From positions 167,001-231,000 of the forward strand of contig CAUYUJ010012736.1 of assembly GCA_963575745.1 (NCBI GenBank): a stretch of DNA of 64,000 bases. The letters run 5' to 3'. A program made the position numbers and the translations under genes. Below, piece by piece: positions 46,170 to 57,328 of this stretch. Position 1 is the first letter of the stretch. Every line of letters starts with the position of its first letter. The notes under the pieces were generated by a model. The model saw nothing but the letters and a program-made list of their open reading frames with translations. It had not been told where the DNA came from and searched no databases. Source of the stretch: Prorocentrum cordatum (lineage: Eukaryota; Sar; Dinophyceae; Prorocentrales; Prorocentraceae).

Positions 46170-46327
46170 TAGGTCGCGCATGCCCTCCTACAGGCAGATT
46201 CTGGACGAAGAATCACAAGCAGCCACACACTATCCAACAAATGTCAAACACACATCGGCAAGTCGTTCCCAGACTACTTGCCTATGTTTGATTATTCCTC
46301 CTGTAGAGGGACACGCCACGCCCGACT
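46170..46327. mobile_element. Family B inverted-repeat element, copy 2
   Basis: Left end TAGGTCGCGCATGCCCTCCT, right end TCCTGTAGAGGGACACG..CGCCCGACT. It lies about 150 bp from copy 1 in the same orientation. Confidence 0.68.
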
Positions 46328-46472
46328 GAAGTACTGCTAGCCGGCAGCTCATGACACTCAGGCATGCAGGCGGGACGTGCCGAAGGCCGCCGGGCAATGG
46401 AATGCGGTTCGTCTGAGCCCGACGCTGCCTCCCCCCTTCCAGTCCTCTCGGAACCCAGGACCTGCGACAGTG

Positions 46473-46633
46473 AAGGGGCCCCAGGACACACAAATAAATA
46501 CACACAAATAAAAAGATTCCCCATGTTTTCCCATATTTTCTGGGTTTCTGTCTTCCCCCCCACTTCCCATATTTTCCTGTATTTTCCTGGGAATCGACGA
46601 TTAGTTGTGTCTGTGTGTTTTTTCCTCTCCTGA
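46473..46633 (+). mobile_element. Family A short element, copy 6
   Basis: A 161-bp copy from AAGGGGCCCCAGGACACAC to TTCCTCTCCTGA with an exact 7-bp duplication GACAGTG at 46,466-46,472 and 46,634-46,640. Read on the plus strand, the left duplication supplies GT and the right one supplies ACAG, so the insert has GT..AG ends. Confidence 0.8.
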
Positions 46634-47364
46634 GACAGTGTCTCCAGCGATACGGGCCAGACCACATCGCGCACGACACCTCGCAACGCCGTGTTTGTCA
46701 AAAAAGGCGCCTGGTGAGTCTGGACAGGATGCGGTCCAGAACATTCTTGCTCGGCCGCGTCGCGGCGGCGGCTACGCCCGAGCCGCCCTCCCATGCTCCT
46801 CCTCCGCGGCCGCTCTCCTCTCCCCCTTGTCGTAGGAGCTGTGTGCCCCTGCATCTGGCACCGCCCGCCCGCGATTCGCACGCGTGGGCGTCCGCAGTCG
46901 CTGCAGACCAGCAACAAGGTCGCGGCGGCGGCCGCGGCGACCCGCCGTACCCTGCGAGCGGATAGCGTCTCGCTCCTCTCCGCGGAGCGCCGGGGCGTGG
47001 TCAGCGTGTCGCACCGGACCGTGGTGGGCCAGAACCGGCGGAGCGGCACGATGAACAACAACCGTTCTTGGCCGTAGATCCGAGAATCTCTGCACGCCGG
47101 GGGGGGCTGGCGACTCGCGAGTGCATCGGGCGACGCGGCGGCTCCAGAGCGCCATGCGCGGGCAAAGACGGAGACCCTGGCAAATAAACCAAGACACCGG
47201 CGCGACCGAGAAAGCTGCACCCGCGGGTCAAGGCACTTTCCGTCCTTGGTTCCGTCCGCTGGATCTTGCCCAATCTGGGCAGCGTCCGGGTTCCCGAGGC
47301 CCCGAGGGTGTTCCGGAACGCTCCGGGAGCGTCCGGAAAACGTCCTGGAATTATGTTCTAAGAT

Positions 47365-47525
47365 TTAGTCGGGCGTGCCCCCCTACAGGGGGATTTTGGG
47401 TAGAACAATTAGAAAGACCCCACAATTATTCAAAACATGCCCAAAAATAGTCAAAAATGGTCCCCTGACTATTTTTCTTTACTATTCTTGAGTATTCCCC
47501 TTGTAAAGGGACAGGCCCGACCGAA
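47365..47525. mobile_element. Family B inverted-repeat element, copy 3
   Basis: A 161-bp element from TTAGTCGGGCGTGCC to GGCCCGACCGAA, with terminal inverted repeats of about 30 bp and an exact 9-bp duplication TTCTAAGAT at 47,356-47,364 and 47,526-47,534. Confidence 0.85.
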
Positions 47526-48289
47526 TTCTAAGATCAATCCACATCCTTCCTGAGAAACACCACCACGGCTTGCTAGCATCCCGACCGACATTTTCGGCCC
47601 GATGGGATGAGACGCGCGACTCCAGCCGGATCGCCCCGCGAGTCCATGGGGGCGTTGGGCACGCCGGTCAGAGGTTCCCGGCCTCTGATCGCGCCGCACG
47701 GAAGGCCTCTTCAGACACGTACAACCTGTACGAATGCAAGTGCGGTTCGGAAGGCCATAGGAACCCGTGAACGTGCAAGTGCGGCTCGGAGGGCCTCTTC
47801 GGACACGCGGGCGACACCGCGTGGCAGCATGCCGACGGCCTCCGTGTGATCACGGCGAGCATCGGGAAGAGCATCGGACTTCGCGAGGGCAAGAAAACGG
47901 ATACTAATGATGATGCGGAAGAGGAAAAGGGACAGAAAAAAAGGGATCGGGGAAGCGGATGAGGATAAGGATGAAGATGGGGAGGAAATGGAGGAGGAGG
48001 AGGAGGAAGAGAGGAGGAGGAGGAGGAGGAGGAGGAGGAGGAGGAGAAGGAGGAGGAAAATGAAAAGGAGGAGGAGGAAGAGGAGCGGGAGGGGGAGGAG
48101 GAGGAGGAGGAGGAGAAGGAGGAGAATAAGACGCTGGCTGGAACGGCTGCGCAGTGCACTGGCCGCCACAGAGGGAAAGGCCAACCGAGCAAGCCGCCCA
48201 TCACGAGTGATGCCTAGGACCCACCCGTGGGATCACGGGAAAAGGAAGGGGAACAGGAAAGAAGGAGGAGAAGGAGGAGGGGGGGAGGA

Positions 48290-49020
48290 CAAGCTAGGTG
48301 CGCTCGCGTCATATCTGACATCCTACCCCTCCCTCCCATCCCTTACCATGGCGTTGATTTTCTCTATCCGCGGACGCGTGTCGTGGTGGACCTGTGGCTC
48401 CGCGCGCGCGTGCGTAGTGGGTGGTGGTGCGCGTGCGTGCGTGCGTGCGTGTGTGCGTGGTTGTGGTTGTGGTTGTGGTGGTGGTGGTGCTGGTGCTGGT
48501 GCTGGTGGTGGTGGTGGTGGTGGTGGTGGTGGTGGTGGTGGTGGTGGTTGTGGTGGTGGTGGTGGTGGTGGTGGCGGTGGTGGTGGTGGTGGTGGTGGTG
48601 GTGGTGGTGGTGGTGGTGGTGGTGGTGGTGGTGGTGTGGTGGTGTGTGTGTGTGTGTGTGCGTGTGTGCGCGTGTGCTGTGGCATGGCACGGGAAACGAC
48701 GCCAGCGCTGCAGCGGGAGCACGAGTCGAAACGGGCAGAAGCGCGGAAATGATGCCAGCGCTGCAGCGGGAGCACGATTCGGAACGAGAGGAAGCACGGA
48801 AATGAGGCCAGCGCTGCAACGGGAGCACGATTCGGAACGAGCGGGGCCCGAAAATGAGGCCGGCGCCTCAGCGAGAGCAGCATTTTGAAAAAAATGCAGG
48901 CGAAAACCCAACTCCCAGGAATCCTGTGCAAAAAAACAAGACGCGGGGGGGGGCCGGCTACTTTCAGGCCGTCATCGGGGGAAGAGGGAGAGTAGTATTC
49001 ATATTGAGTAATTGTGGAGG
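48290..49020 (+). repeat. Left arm of a long inverted duplication (partner 60,991-61,548)
   Basis: Shares, in inverse orientation with 61 kb, the blocks CAAGCTAGGTGCGCTCGCGT, CATATCTGACATCCTACCCC, GCCAGCGCTGCAGCGGGAGC and GAGTAGTATTCATATTGAG. This copy has a large GTG expansion at 48,473-48,635 that the partner lacks. It holds four 54-bp tandem units around GCAGCGGGAGCACGATTCGG. Confidence 0.8.
48473..48662 (+). repeat. GTG then GT tract
   Basis: About 55 GTG units followed by GT units, absent from the inverse partner copy at 61 kb. Confidence 0.97.
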
Positions 49021-49149
49021 AGGAGGAGGAAGAGGAGGAAGAGGAGGAGAGGAGGGGGAGGAGGAATAGGAGGGGTGGAGGAGGAGGAGGATGAGAAGGA
49101 GGAGGAGGAGGAGGACAAGGATGGGCAGGACGGGATAGGATAGCAACCA

Positions 49150-49790
49150 GACGGTGCCTGCTCTCAAATAGCTGCACGCCGCCCCTTGAGCTCGCCGACG
49201 AAAGAGGCAAACCTAAAGGCGGGCACGACCCAGAAACTAAATGGCAGGACCAAGAAACACGAGGAACGTATAAGACACCTCGTACGACTACCTGACACCA
49301 GAGTCATACAGAAACAAAAATTCACTCCTTCCCACCAACCACGCAGATGTGGGTAGCATTGCGCCATACATTAATGAACGCAACAATCACACCAAGTGCA
49401 AGGGATAATCTGCCAAGCCGTCGATGCTGAGCACTCTCCAGCCGAAGCTTTCATGAGGCACGCCAGATCCATAAGTTTTAGCAGCAAAAACCATCTCAAC
49501 TAGACAACAAGAAATGGCACACGTAACGTCGAGGCACTGTGCGAGCCGCTCAAGCTATACATTGAAAACTTGGCCAGCCTTGCCCAAACACGCTCCTCTG
49601 AGGATAACTGCCGCCGGCTGCTAAAACACCCTGCTAATTCCAAGCGTCGATGCCGACGATGGGACGAGCAACCTCAGCTTCCAGCCCCAAACCGCGCGAC
49701 AAGAAAAGATGCAGCCACTGCCAGCCCGTCTCCTGCACCAAATTGGGACGCGCAGGTCCAATGCGACACTGGACGTGAGAACGCGCCGAC
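49150..49790. other. Lower-GC stretch, nothing recognised
   Basis: Less repetitive than its surroundings. The minus strand has short open runs (AISCCLVEMVFAAKTYGSG) but no domain is recognised. Confidence 0.45.
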
Positions 49791-50760
49791 GGACCGTGCA
49801 ACGACCGTTAAGCTGCCACTGCCTGCCTTTCTCACACAAGTTGATTCGAACACGTAGCTGATGGCTGTCGGTGCAAGCGTCCGCGTCCAGCCGAGCCCCG
49901 CACCGCCAGAGATACTTGCCACTGCTCACCATTTCTCGCACGTGCAGAAACAAATAATGTAATTGATGACGGCCGGTGTAAACTTGCCTTCCCCATCTCC
50001 GCATTCGAAAAATGGCCACATTCGAAACGCATCCGATGCGACACTGAACCTGAGACCGCGCCGACGGGCCATGCAGCGGCCCCGAAGCTGCCACTGTCTT
50101 TCTCGAACCGGTACCTCAAGGTTGTCGATGCAAGCTTCGCAACCGACCGAGCGTCGCACCACCCAGTGTGCCTGCCACCGTCCCACTTCCACAGACGTGC
50201 AAAGCCAAGCATTGTAACTAATGGCGGTCGGTGTGAACTGAACTGCGCTGATGCACTGGCCCATTGCGGCGCTGTGCTAAAGAACGAACGCGATGACGGG
50301 CTTGGCAACAGCCAATACACTGCCACTGCATGCGTTTCTCACACGTGATGGTTCGAACCGGTAGCTGATGGTTCTCGGTGTCAGCTGCTCGTCCGTCCGA
50401 GCAGGCACATGCCGAGAAAGCTGCCACTGTCCACTGTCGCGAACGCGCAGATCCAAATAATGTAGCTGATGACCGAAGTGGAACGACCTGCGTTGATGCA
50501 CTGGCCCGTTGCGCCAGTGCGCCTGACAACGTGCCGACAGACCGTGCAACGGCCAACAAGTTGCCACAACTTGCCCTCCTCACACGTGCTGGCCAGGACA
50601 AGTCGCTGATGGTTGCGGAGGCGGGCCCCGCGCTCAACCGAGCCTCGCATCGACAGACGGAATTGGCACTGACAGTGCCAATTCCGTCTGTCGGTGTGAC
50701 TGTCCTGACACAAACATCAAAACCAAGAATTGTAGCTGATGGCAAGCGGTGCAAATGCCC
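49790..50760 (+). repeat. Degenerate tandem array, about 100-150 bp per unit
   Basis: GTAGCTGATGGCNGTCGGTG-like blocks recur near 49,855, 49,957, 50,213, 50,361, 50,464, 50,604 and 50,732, with AGCTGCCACTG and TTCTCACACGTG blocks between. TGATGCACTGGCCC is repeated 243 bp apart (50,252 and 50,495). Confidence 0.7.
50651..50693. repeat. Perfect 43-nt palindrome
   Basis: Two exact 21-nt arms (CGACAGACGGAATTGGCAC..) around a single A, within the 50-kb tandem array. Confidence 0.95.
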
Positions 50761-52165
50761 GCGGCAAGCCGAAGAAATATTCGCCCACGACGGGCCTCAG
50801 GACCCTCATGGTCTTCCCATGGCGCGTGGGGGACGGCCGCAAACCCCTCCTCCATTCTCCTCTCTCCAACCGTCCTTCCTCTTACCCTCATGCTTGATTC
50901 ATATCCCAAGCCGACCAGCAACTTCTTTCCACCTCCGTACCCCTGTGTCCTCCTCTCCACCTCTTGCCTCTACACCTCCTGGGTCCTCCTAATTATCATG
51001 TGTGTCGTTCCTCGTGCAAGACAGTGAATACGCCCATCCATTCTCCCCCATCCAGCTTCGTGCCTCTGCCCTCCTCCAACCCAAGCCCTCCACTCTCCTC
51101 TCTCCACTACTCATGTCCAACGGTGCCACAACCGCCCGTGTATACTGAATAAAAGACTTCAACAGTTGGTGAGTCATACGTGTCTTTGTTCGATCGGAAC
51201 GTTCTCGGTCTCCCCGTTGTAGCGCTGGTCACATTTCAGGACGGTGGTTTCCTCCCGTCGTGCAAACTGGAGCTCCCGGCCCAGCGCGGGCCATGCTGAT
51301 GGATCTCACTCCGTTGTTGTCGTCCGCATCATTTCTCCTCAACCTTCCCCTGGTCCTCCTGTTCCTCCTGCTGCTCCTATTCCAGCTGCTGCTGTGTCTC
51401 CCCCCTTCCCATCGTTCCTTCTGCTCATCCTGCCCTGCGTTCAATGGCACGTGTCTAGAACAGGCGGCGAGAGTTGTCGAACCGATTTAACAGTGGGGCC
51501 TGCAACTCGAGGGGTTTTTGAATGTCGGCCAACCAGCTCCATGTTTCCAATCCTGTATGGCTGCGTCAACGGTCCAACGCCCATTCCTTCCCATTCCTCC
51601 TGCTCATCTTCCCTTTACTGTATGACTACGTCATTGGTCCCACTCCCATTCCTTTCCATTCATCCTTCTCATCCAGCTGCTCATCCACCACCTCCTCATC
51701 CTCCAACTTGCAAATCCCACCCTTCTGATTCAGAATCCTACGATGGGGCCACTTCGGAAATCGAGGCTGTGAAGGACACGCCAGGTAGCCAATAGAAATG
51801 GCTTCAGCGCAGTGAAAAGGGATAGAGGGTGGGTCGGATGTCAGATATCGTTGTCGTACTCCTCCTCCTCCTCCTCCTCCTCCTCCTCCTCCTCCCCCTC
51901 TTCCTCTTTCCAGAGGTCCAGAGAAATGGCGAGCGCACGCGGGACGGGCCGCACGCGGGACGGGCCGCCAAACATGAGCACGCAGGAGACAAGATGGGAA
52001 CCGCTAGGCAGATAGACGCAGGCAGCAGGCAGCACTGCGGGGCACGGGCCGAGGCGGAAGCGGCCGCGCGGCAGGGGATGGGCGCGGGGGAGCTTCGGGC
52101 CGTGGAACTCCTCCGTGGCGGAGGAGGCGAGCAGGAGGCGCAACAGGGAGGGATGGCGCTGCGAC

Positions 52166-52227
52166 CTTGATCTCCCCGGAGAGGTTGAACAGCACGTTCT
52201 TCGTGGCCAGGTCGCGGTGAATGATCC
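52166..52227 (-). CDS. Kinase exon 3: catalytic loop HRDLATKN
   Basis: This 62-nt exon encodes IIHRDLATKNVLFNLSGEIK, the kinase catalytic loop: HRD with the catalytic Asp, and N of the metal-binding KN. The acceptor is GCGGAG before GGATCATT; the donor is AAG before GTCGCA (GT). It ends in phase 0, so GEIK joins VCDFG of exon 4 to make the canonical IKVCDFG. Typical CMGC kinases have HRDLKPxN or HRDLKxxN. Here the Lys two places after the Asp is Ala, and a Lys stands just before the Asn, as in the HRDLAxxN loops of tyrosine kinases. The flanking introns hold CCT/GGA tracts. Confidence 0.88.
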
Positions 52228-52799
52228 CTCCGCGCCACCCCGGGCAGCAGCGCCGCCGGCAGCTCCCCGCACTCCTCCCTCCCTCCTCGCTCCCGGCCCT
52301 GCTGCTCCGGCTCCTGCCGCGCTGCTCCGGCTCCTGCTCCAGCTCCTCCCCCTCCGCCTCCGCCACCGCCTCCGCCTCCTCCTCCTCCTCCTCCTCCTCC
52401 TCCTTCTCCTCCTCCTCCCCCTCCTCCTCTTCGTCCTCTTGCCGACCTCGGCCCAGAGAGACCGCCGGCTCGGCGCCGTGCCGGCCGGAGCAGAGCTGCG
52501 CAGCACACCCCAGGTGCCACAGGGGGGAGGGCAGGGCAATGACAGTGAGGCGGGGGACAGGGGGCGGAGAAGAGCAGATGGAAGCGGATGTAACTGGCAA
52601 GGCAAGTCAGGAGGAGGAGGAGGAGGAGGAGGAGGAGGAGGAGGAGGAGACGGAGGAGAAAGAAGGAGCAAAAGAGAAGGACATGGGGCTCGAGCAGATA
52701 CGGAAGAGAGAGGAGCAGGCGGAGGAGGTGGAGGAGGCCGAGGAGAATACGGATGAGGAGAAATTCAAAAGAGTGGCACTCCGAGGGGATAGATAGCAT

Positions 52800-53560
52800 A
52801 ACGAAGGTAGAGGGCTCAACATCCTCCTCCTCCTAATCCTCCTACGCCTCTTCTCTGTTGTATGTTTCTTCTTCGTCGTCGACAGTCGAAGTTGTCGGGC
52901 GTTTCTGATTGGTTCGGGGCGCTTTGGGGGCATTCTGGGGGGCGAGTGTACTAAGTGGCTGAGAAGGGGGAAGGCGGTCATCCCTGGGAAAGAAGTAAAT
53001 TTAGGGCTTGGGTTCGGGCGGAGGAAAATCTAGAAGTTTGAATTCGGAAACCATTGAAAACAAAAGTTCGAAACAGTGTTCGAAAGTTCAGGGGGAGTTC
53101 GGAAAAAAGAAAGCTCAAATGTTTGGCAGAGTTTATAACACATCTGCAGGAGTTCGAAACAAGTTCGAACCCTGTTCAACAGTTTCGAACAGTTTGGAGA
53201 CCATTTGGGCAAAGTTCGGGACCGATTCGGGAAATCACCAAGAGTTCAAACGCGCTCCAGATATTCGGAACTTTGTCGCCGCCCAACTTTGTCTAAACTT
53301 TTTTCTGGACCACATTATAGCAACGTTAAACTTGAATTTTGTGGATGCATTTGCCTTGAACTGTTCCTGGACTTTGATTGTTCGACACAAGGCCCGTTCG
53401 CGCCACCTCAGCCACTTACCAGGCGAATGGTAGAAACACCATGCCCAAACACGATGGTCCTTCTCCTCCTCCTCATTCCCGTGTCCCTGCCTTTGTGCAC
53501 GTGGACCGTGGCCTGGACCCTGAATATCATGCGGCCCGGTGATCCCACGCCAACGCGCGA
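52800..53560. other. AT-richer stretch with scattered AGTTCGAAAC words
   Basis: GTTCGAAACAGTGTTCGAAAG and similar short words recur at 53,060-53,250. No gene recognised. Confidence 0.5.
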
Positions 53561-53565
53561 ACATA

Positions 53566-53815
53566 TGCAGAGCAGGAAAACCAGCGCCGACGCAACAAGC
53601 ACGGCGCTGGAGCTCATTACAGCCCAGTCCACCGGGGCGTTGCTGAATAAGGGAGGAACTCAGAAACGCCGAACAAGGAAAGCAGGAACGCTGAATAAGG
53701 GAAGAACGCTGAAGAAGGAAGGAGCCAATGCAGAGCAGGACAGCCCGCGCCGACGCAGCAAAGACGGCGCCGGAGCCTAACTACGGCCCCGTCCATCGGG
53801 GCGTTGCTGGTGCTG
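53566..53815 (+). repeat. Direct duplication with a 24-bp spacer repeat
   Basis: CAGAGCAGGA..GCGCCGACGCA..GGGGCGTTGCTG occurs at 53,566-53,648 and 53,733-53,812. Between them GGAACGCTGAATAAGGGAAG-type units repeat. Confidence 0.75.
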
Positions 53816-53844
53816 TCGTCGCTCTGCGAGACGGAACGAGGGGA

Positions 53845-54010
53845 GGAGGAGGAGGGGGGGTGGAGGAGGACGGGGGAGGATGAGGGGGAGGAGGAGGAGG
53901 AGGAGGAGGAGGAGGAGGAGGAGGAGGAGGAGGAGGAGGAGGAGGAGGAGGGGGAGGAGGAGCAGGAGGGGCAGGAGGACGAGGAGGAGGAGGAGGAGGA
54001 GGAGAAGAAG
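53845..54010 (+). repeat. GGA tract
   Basis: About 165 bp of GGA/GAG. Further GGA/CCT tracts are at 10,548-10,640, 16,440-16,560, 17,048-17,160, 18,415-18,545, 25,800-25,862, 36,710-36,840, 38,787-38,860, 42,136-42,215, 45,159-45,213, 45,405-45,500, 47,990-48,125, 51,856-51,905, 52,370-52,440, 52,606-52,650, 54,677-54,790, 56,640-56,830 and 58,178-58,255. Confidence 0.95.
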
Positions 54011-55204
54011 GAAAATCACTTTCCTGGCCACCGCGAGCCTCGGCCAAGTCTCGGGAACGGCCCGCAGACAAGAAGCCCTCCAGAGCCCAGGAATGGCCCC
54101 TACAGTCGGGCCCAGGCCAGAAGAGCATCCCCCAAGAGCATGAAGCCCTCCGACGCCCAAAACGGACAGAACCCTCCTAGGATGCACAAGACCATCCAGC
54201 AAGCACGAGGAACACCAGGGTACCCTCCCCGAGCTCACCGCGATCTTACACCTCGGTCCGACTGCATTCTAGCGCTTTGACTGCACACGTGCCCCCGGGA
54301 ATCGAAAAACAACCGCGCGCCGTTCGCCCCGGGTGCTCCGCCCGCCCGCGCCCCACGAGCAGTGCTTGGGATCGGCGGCGAGCTGGACCGGGCAGGCGGT
54401 CCGCTCTCGGCGGGCCGCGGTGTGGGCAGGAGGAGGGGGAGCAGCGAACACAGGTGAGGAGCCCAACCACACGGCCGGGGCACAGGCAAAGGGGATGGGG
54501 TGCCGCTCCCCGTCGCGTGGTTGACGGCCTGAGGCGAATTAACTCGGCGCCGTCTGCGCTGAGAGATGAATAGGGCCTGGTGCACAACGTGTGTCGCACA
54601 TGGATGACCAGACACCACATGACAACGCACGGCACGCCCAAACACAACGAGTTAAAGTTGGACTCGCGGCCACACAAGAGGAGGGAGAGGGAAGGGAGGA
54701 GGACGAGGAGGAGGCGGAGGAGGAGGACCAGGAGGAAAAGAGGAGGAGGAGAAGGAGGAGCAGGAGGAGGAGAGAGAGGACGAGGAAGGGCACAATGGAA
54801 GGGGAAGGTAGGAGGGGAAGAATGGGGAGAGCCGCGAGAGACGGTCGGAGCGCCCTCAGAGCGCGAAGCCCTTCAGGATGTGCCACGGTCAAGCTCGAGT
54901 GCTCGACGCTGTCAGCGCGGGCACAGGTGCTGTCAGCGCGAGTAGGCAGAGTGACAGCGCTGGCGGAAAAGCATTGGAAGGGCATACAAAGGCAAATTAA
55001 GCCACGATGCGCGAGGGGGAGAGGAGGAGGCGCCCGGCGGTGGCGGGAGGGAGACAAAGACCCCAGCAGACAACCGAGAATCCAGCAACCCAGCACCCCC
55101 TGCTCAGCCTCTCTGCCGAAAATGTGCTGTGCTCGGCGAGGCGCCGTGCACAAGCCGCCGCCGCGCATCCTTCGAGCCTAGCCATGTGTGCGTGCATTCG
55201 GGCG

Positions 55205-55211
55205 TGTGTGC

Positions 55212-55253
<42 letters not shown>

Positions 55254-55700
55254 GTGTGTGCGTGATTGTGTGTGCGAGTGTGTGTGCTGGTGTATATGTG
55301 GCGTGTGCGTTTGTGTGAGGAGCACCCGCGCACTCGTTCTGGCCAGCACCTCTGTCCAATTCTGAACGTCCAGACCATTCACTGGCCAAGGTTTTCTGGG
55401 GTAGTTGATCTGGGCGTGTCCCGCCCTACAGCTCGCTGCGGCAGGTCAACTGGCCCGAAACTGAAAACAAACAGTGCGTATGTGTATGCGTATATGTGTG
55501 CGTGTGTGTGGCGTGCGTTTGTGTGTAACGTGCGTGCGTTGCGTGCGTGTGTAACGTGCGTGCGTGCGTGCGCGTGCGCGTGCGCGTGCGCGTGCGTGTG
55601 CGTGTGCGTGTGTTTGTGTGTGTGTGTGTTTGTGTGCGTGCGTGTGTGCGTGCGTGCGTGCATGTGTGTGTGTATATGTGTGTATGTGCGTGGGGGGGGC
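55205..55700 (+). repeat. GT and GTGC tracts
   Basis: GT units at 55,210-55,300 and GTGC/GTGT units at 55,480-55,690, with a TA tract at 55,808-55,840. Confidence 0.95.
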
Positions 55701-56138
55701 ACCCCACGGACTCGATCTGGCAGGTACCGACGCCTGGTCGTGCGGATGTATGGTCGCGTGGACGTGTGGATGTCTAGGCGTCTGGATGCATACATGCATG
55801 AATACACATATATATATATATGTGTATATATATATACACACAACCTCACGATGACCCTCGACGGCCCCAAGATCACAACTTCCAATAATGAGGCGTTCCA
55901 AATTGCCATTCAAATGAACTCCCGAGTCGCTTTCGAATGGCCCCTGGGGCCGGGTAAGGCTTCCTGCGGGACCGCCATCTGCCCAACCAGCTGACATTCT
56001 GCTCGCATAACGCGAGATGGGTCTCTGCGAGGCGAGGGGGGGATCCATAACCACCGCCTGGGGGATCGATCTCGGGGGGCTCGGCAAGCGGCGACTATGC
56101 ATGCGCTCTGGCTCCAGGGGTGGCACATGCATCTATGT

Positions 56139-56298
56139 TTAGGTCGGGCATGGGCGGATTTTGAGGACAAATCAAAGATAGTCAAAATAGCTCTCTGTTT
56201 AAGCATAAAAGAATCAAGCATAGTCAGAGAAAATCGTTCCCAGACTATTTTTTACTATCTTTGAAAATTCCTCCTGCAGCGGGACAGGCCCGACTTCA
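56139..56298. mobile_element. Family B inverted-repeat element, copy 4
   Basis: Left end TTAGGTCGGGCATGGGCGG, right end CTCCTGCAGCGGGACAGG..CCCGACTT. Flanks ATCTATGT and ATCTTTGT match at 7 of 8 bases. Confidence 0.75.
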
Positions 56299-56460
56299 AT
56301 CTTTGTCCATGGATCCCCCAGGCGGTGGGCATCGATACATCCCCGCCTCGAATCCTTGAGGCCGAAACTCGGCGCGATGGGCCCAGGCCCTCCTCTCATC
56401 GGGCGGCTGGTGCTATCTGCAGCCCCCCTCGGCTCTCTGCGACCCCCGCCCCGGCCCGGC

Positions 56461-56494
56461 CGTGCTTGTGCAGGTGCCCGGTGGCGTCCAGCAA
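56461..56494 (-). CDS. Kinase exon 2: helix alphaE micro-exon (LLDATGHLHKHG)
   Basis: A 34-nt micro-exon on the minus strand encodes LLDATGHLHKH plus the first base of the next glycine codon. The acceptor is GCGGCAG directly before TTGCTGG; the donor is the non-canonical GC (CACG then GCCGGG). Joined to exon 3 it restores HKH-G-IIHRDL with the correct phase (1 base plus 2 bases). The block is kinase helix alphaE, which packs under the catalytic loop. The upstream intron is about 7.2 kb and holds the 89-bp tandem array; the downstream intron is about 4.2 kb. Confidence 0.82.
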
Positions 56495-56929
56495 CTGCCG
56501 CGGCGCCCGCGGGGGCTGGGAGGGCTACCGCCGCACCGCGGCTGGGCGAACCCAAACACGGTCGTGGGAAAGTGGCGACGGGAAATCTTCTGCCGTGTTC
56601 CCCAGATCCTGTGCGCTTGGTCCTCGATTTTAATCCGCAGCACCCCGCGTCTCTTCCTTCTCCTTATCCTTCTCCTTCCCCTCCTCCATCTTCCTCCGTC
56701 TCCTCCTCCTCAACCCCTCCTATTCCTACTCCTCCTCCTCGTCCTCCTCGTCCTCCTCGTCCTCCTCCTCCTTCTCCTCCCTTCTCCCTCTTCTTCCTCC
56801 TCCCTTCTCCCTCTTCTTCCTCCTCATTCTCTTTTGCCCTCCTTCCATCGCTTCTGCTGCTTTTGCCGCACTCCTTTCGGCGCCACACCCCGCGTGCGTG
56901 TTCTGCCCCCAGGGACCTCCACTCAAGGC

Positions 56930-57244
56930 CACATCGGGCGTGCTCGCATGGCGTCCTGCCCCCAATTTCGGCACACCCCTCACACGTTTCGTGGCTCAGT
57001 AGGACGCTCCACTCATGGCCACTGCGGGCGGGCTCGCATGGCGTCCCGCCGCCCACTTCGGCACACCCCTCACACGTTTCGTGCCCCACAGGGAGCTCCA
57101 CCGATGGCCACAGCGGGCGTGCTCGCCTGGCGTCCCCCCGCCCACTTCGGCACACACCTCACACGTTTCGTGCCCACAAAGAGCTCAGCCTGTGGCCTCA
57201 GTGGGCGTGTTCGCATGGCGTCCTCCCGCCCATTTCGGCACACA

Positions 57245-57328
<84 letters not shown>

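Noticed and set aside
55396-55440. Additional family B end (GGGCGTGTCCCGCCCTACAGC)
   Set aside because: Only one arm-like word, with no partner arm or target duplication nearby.
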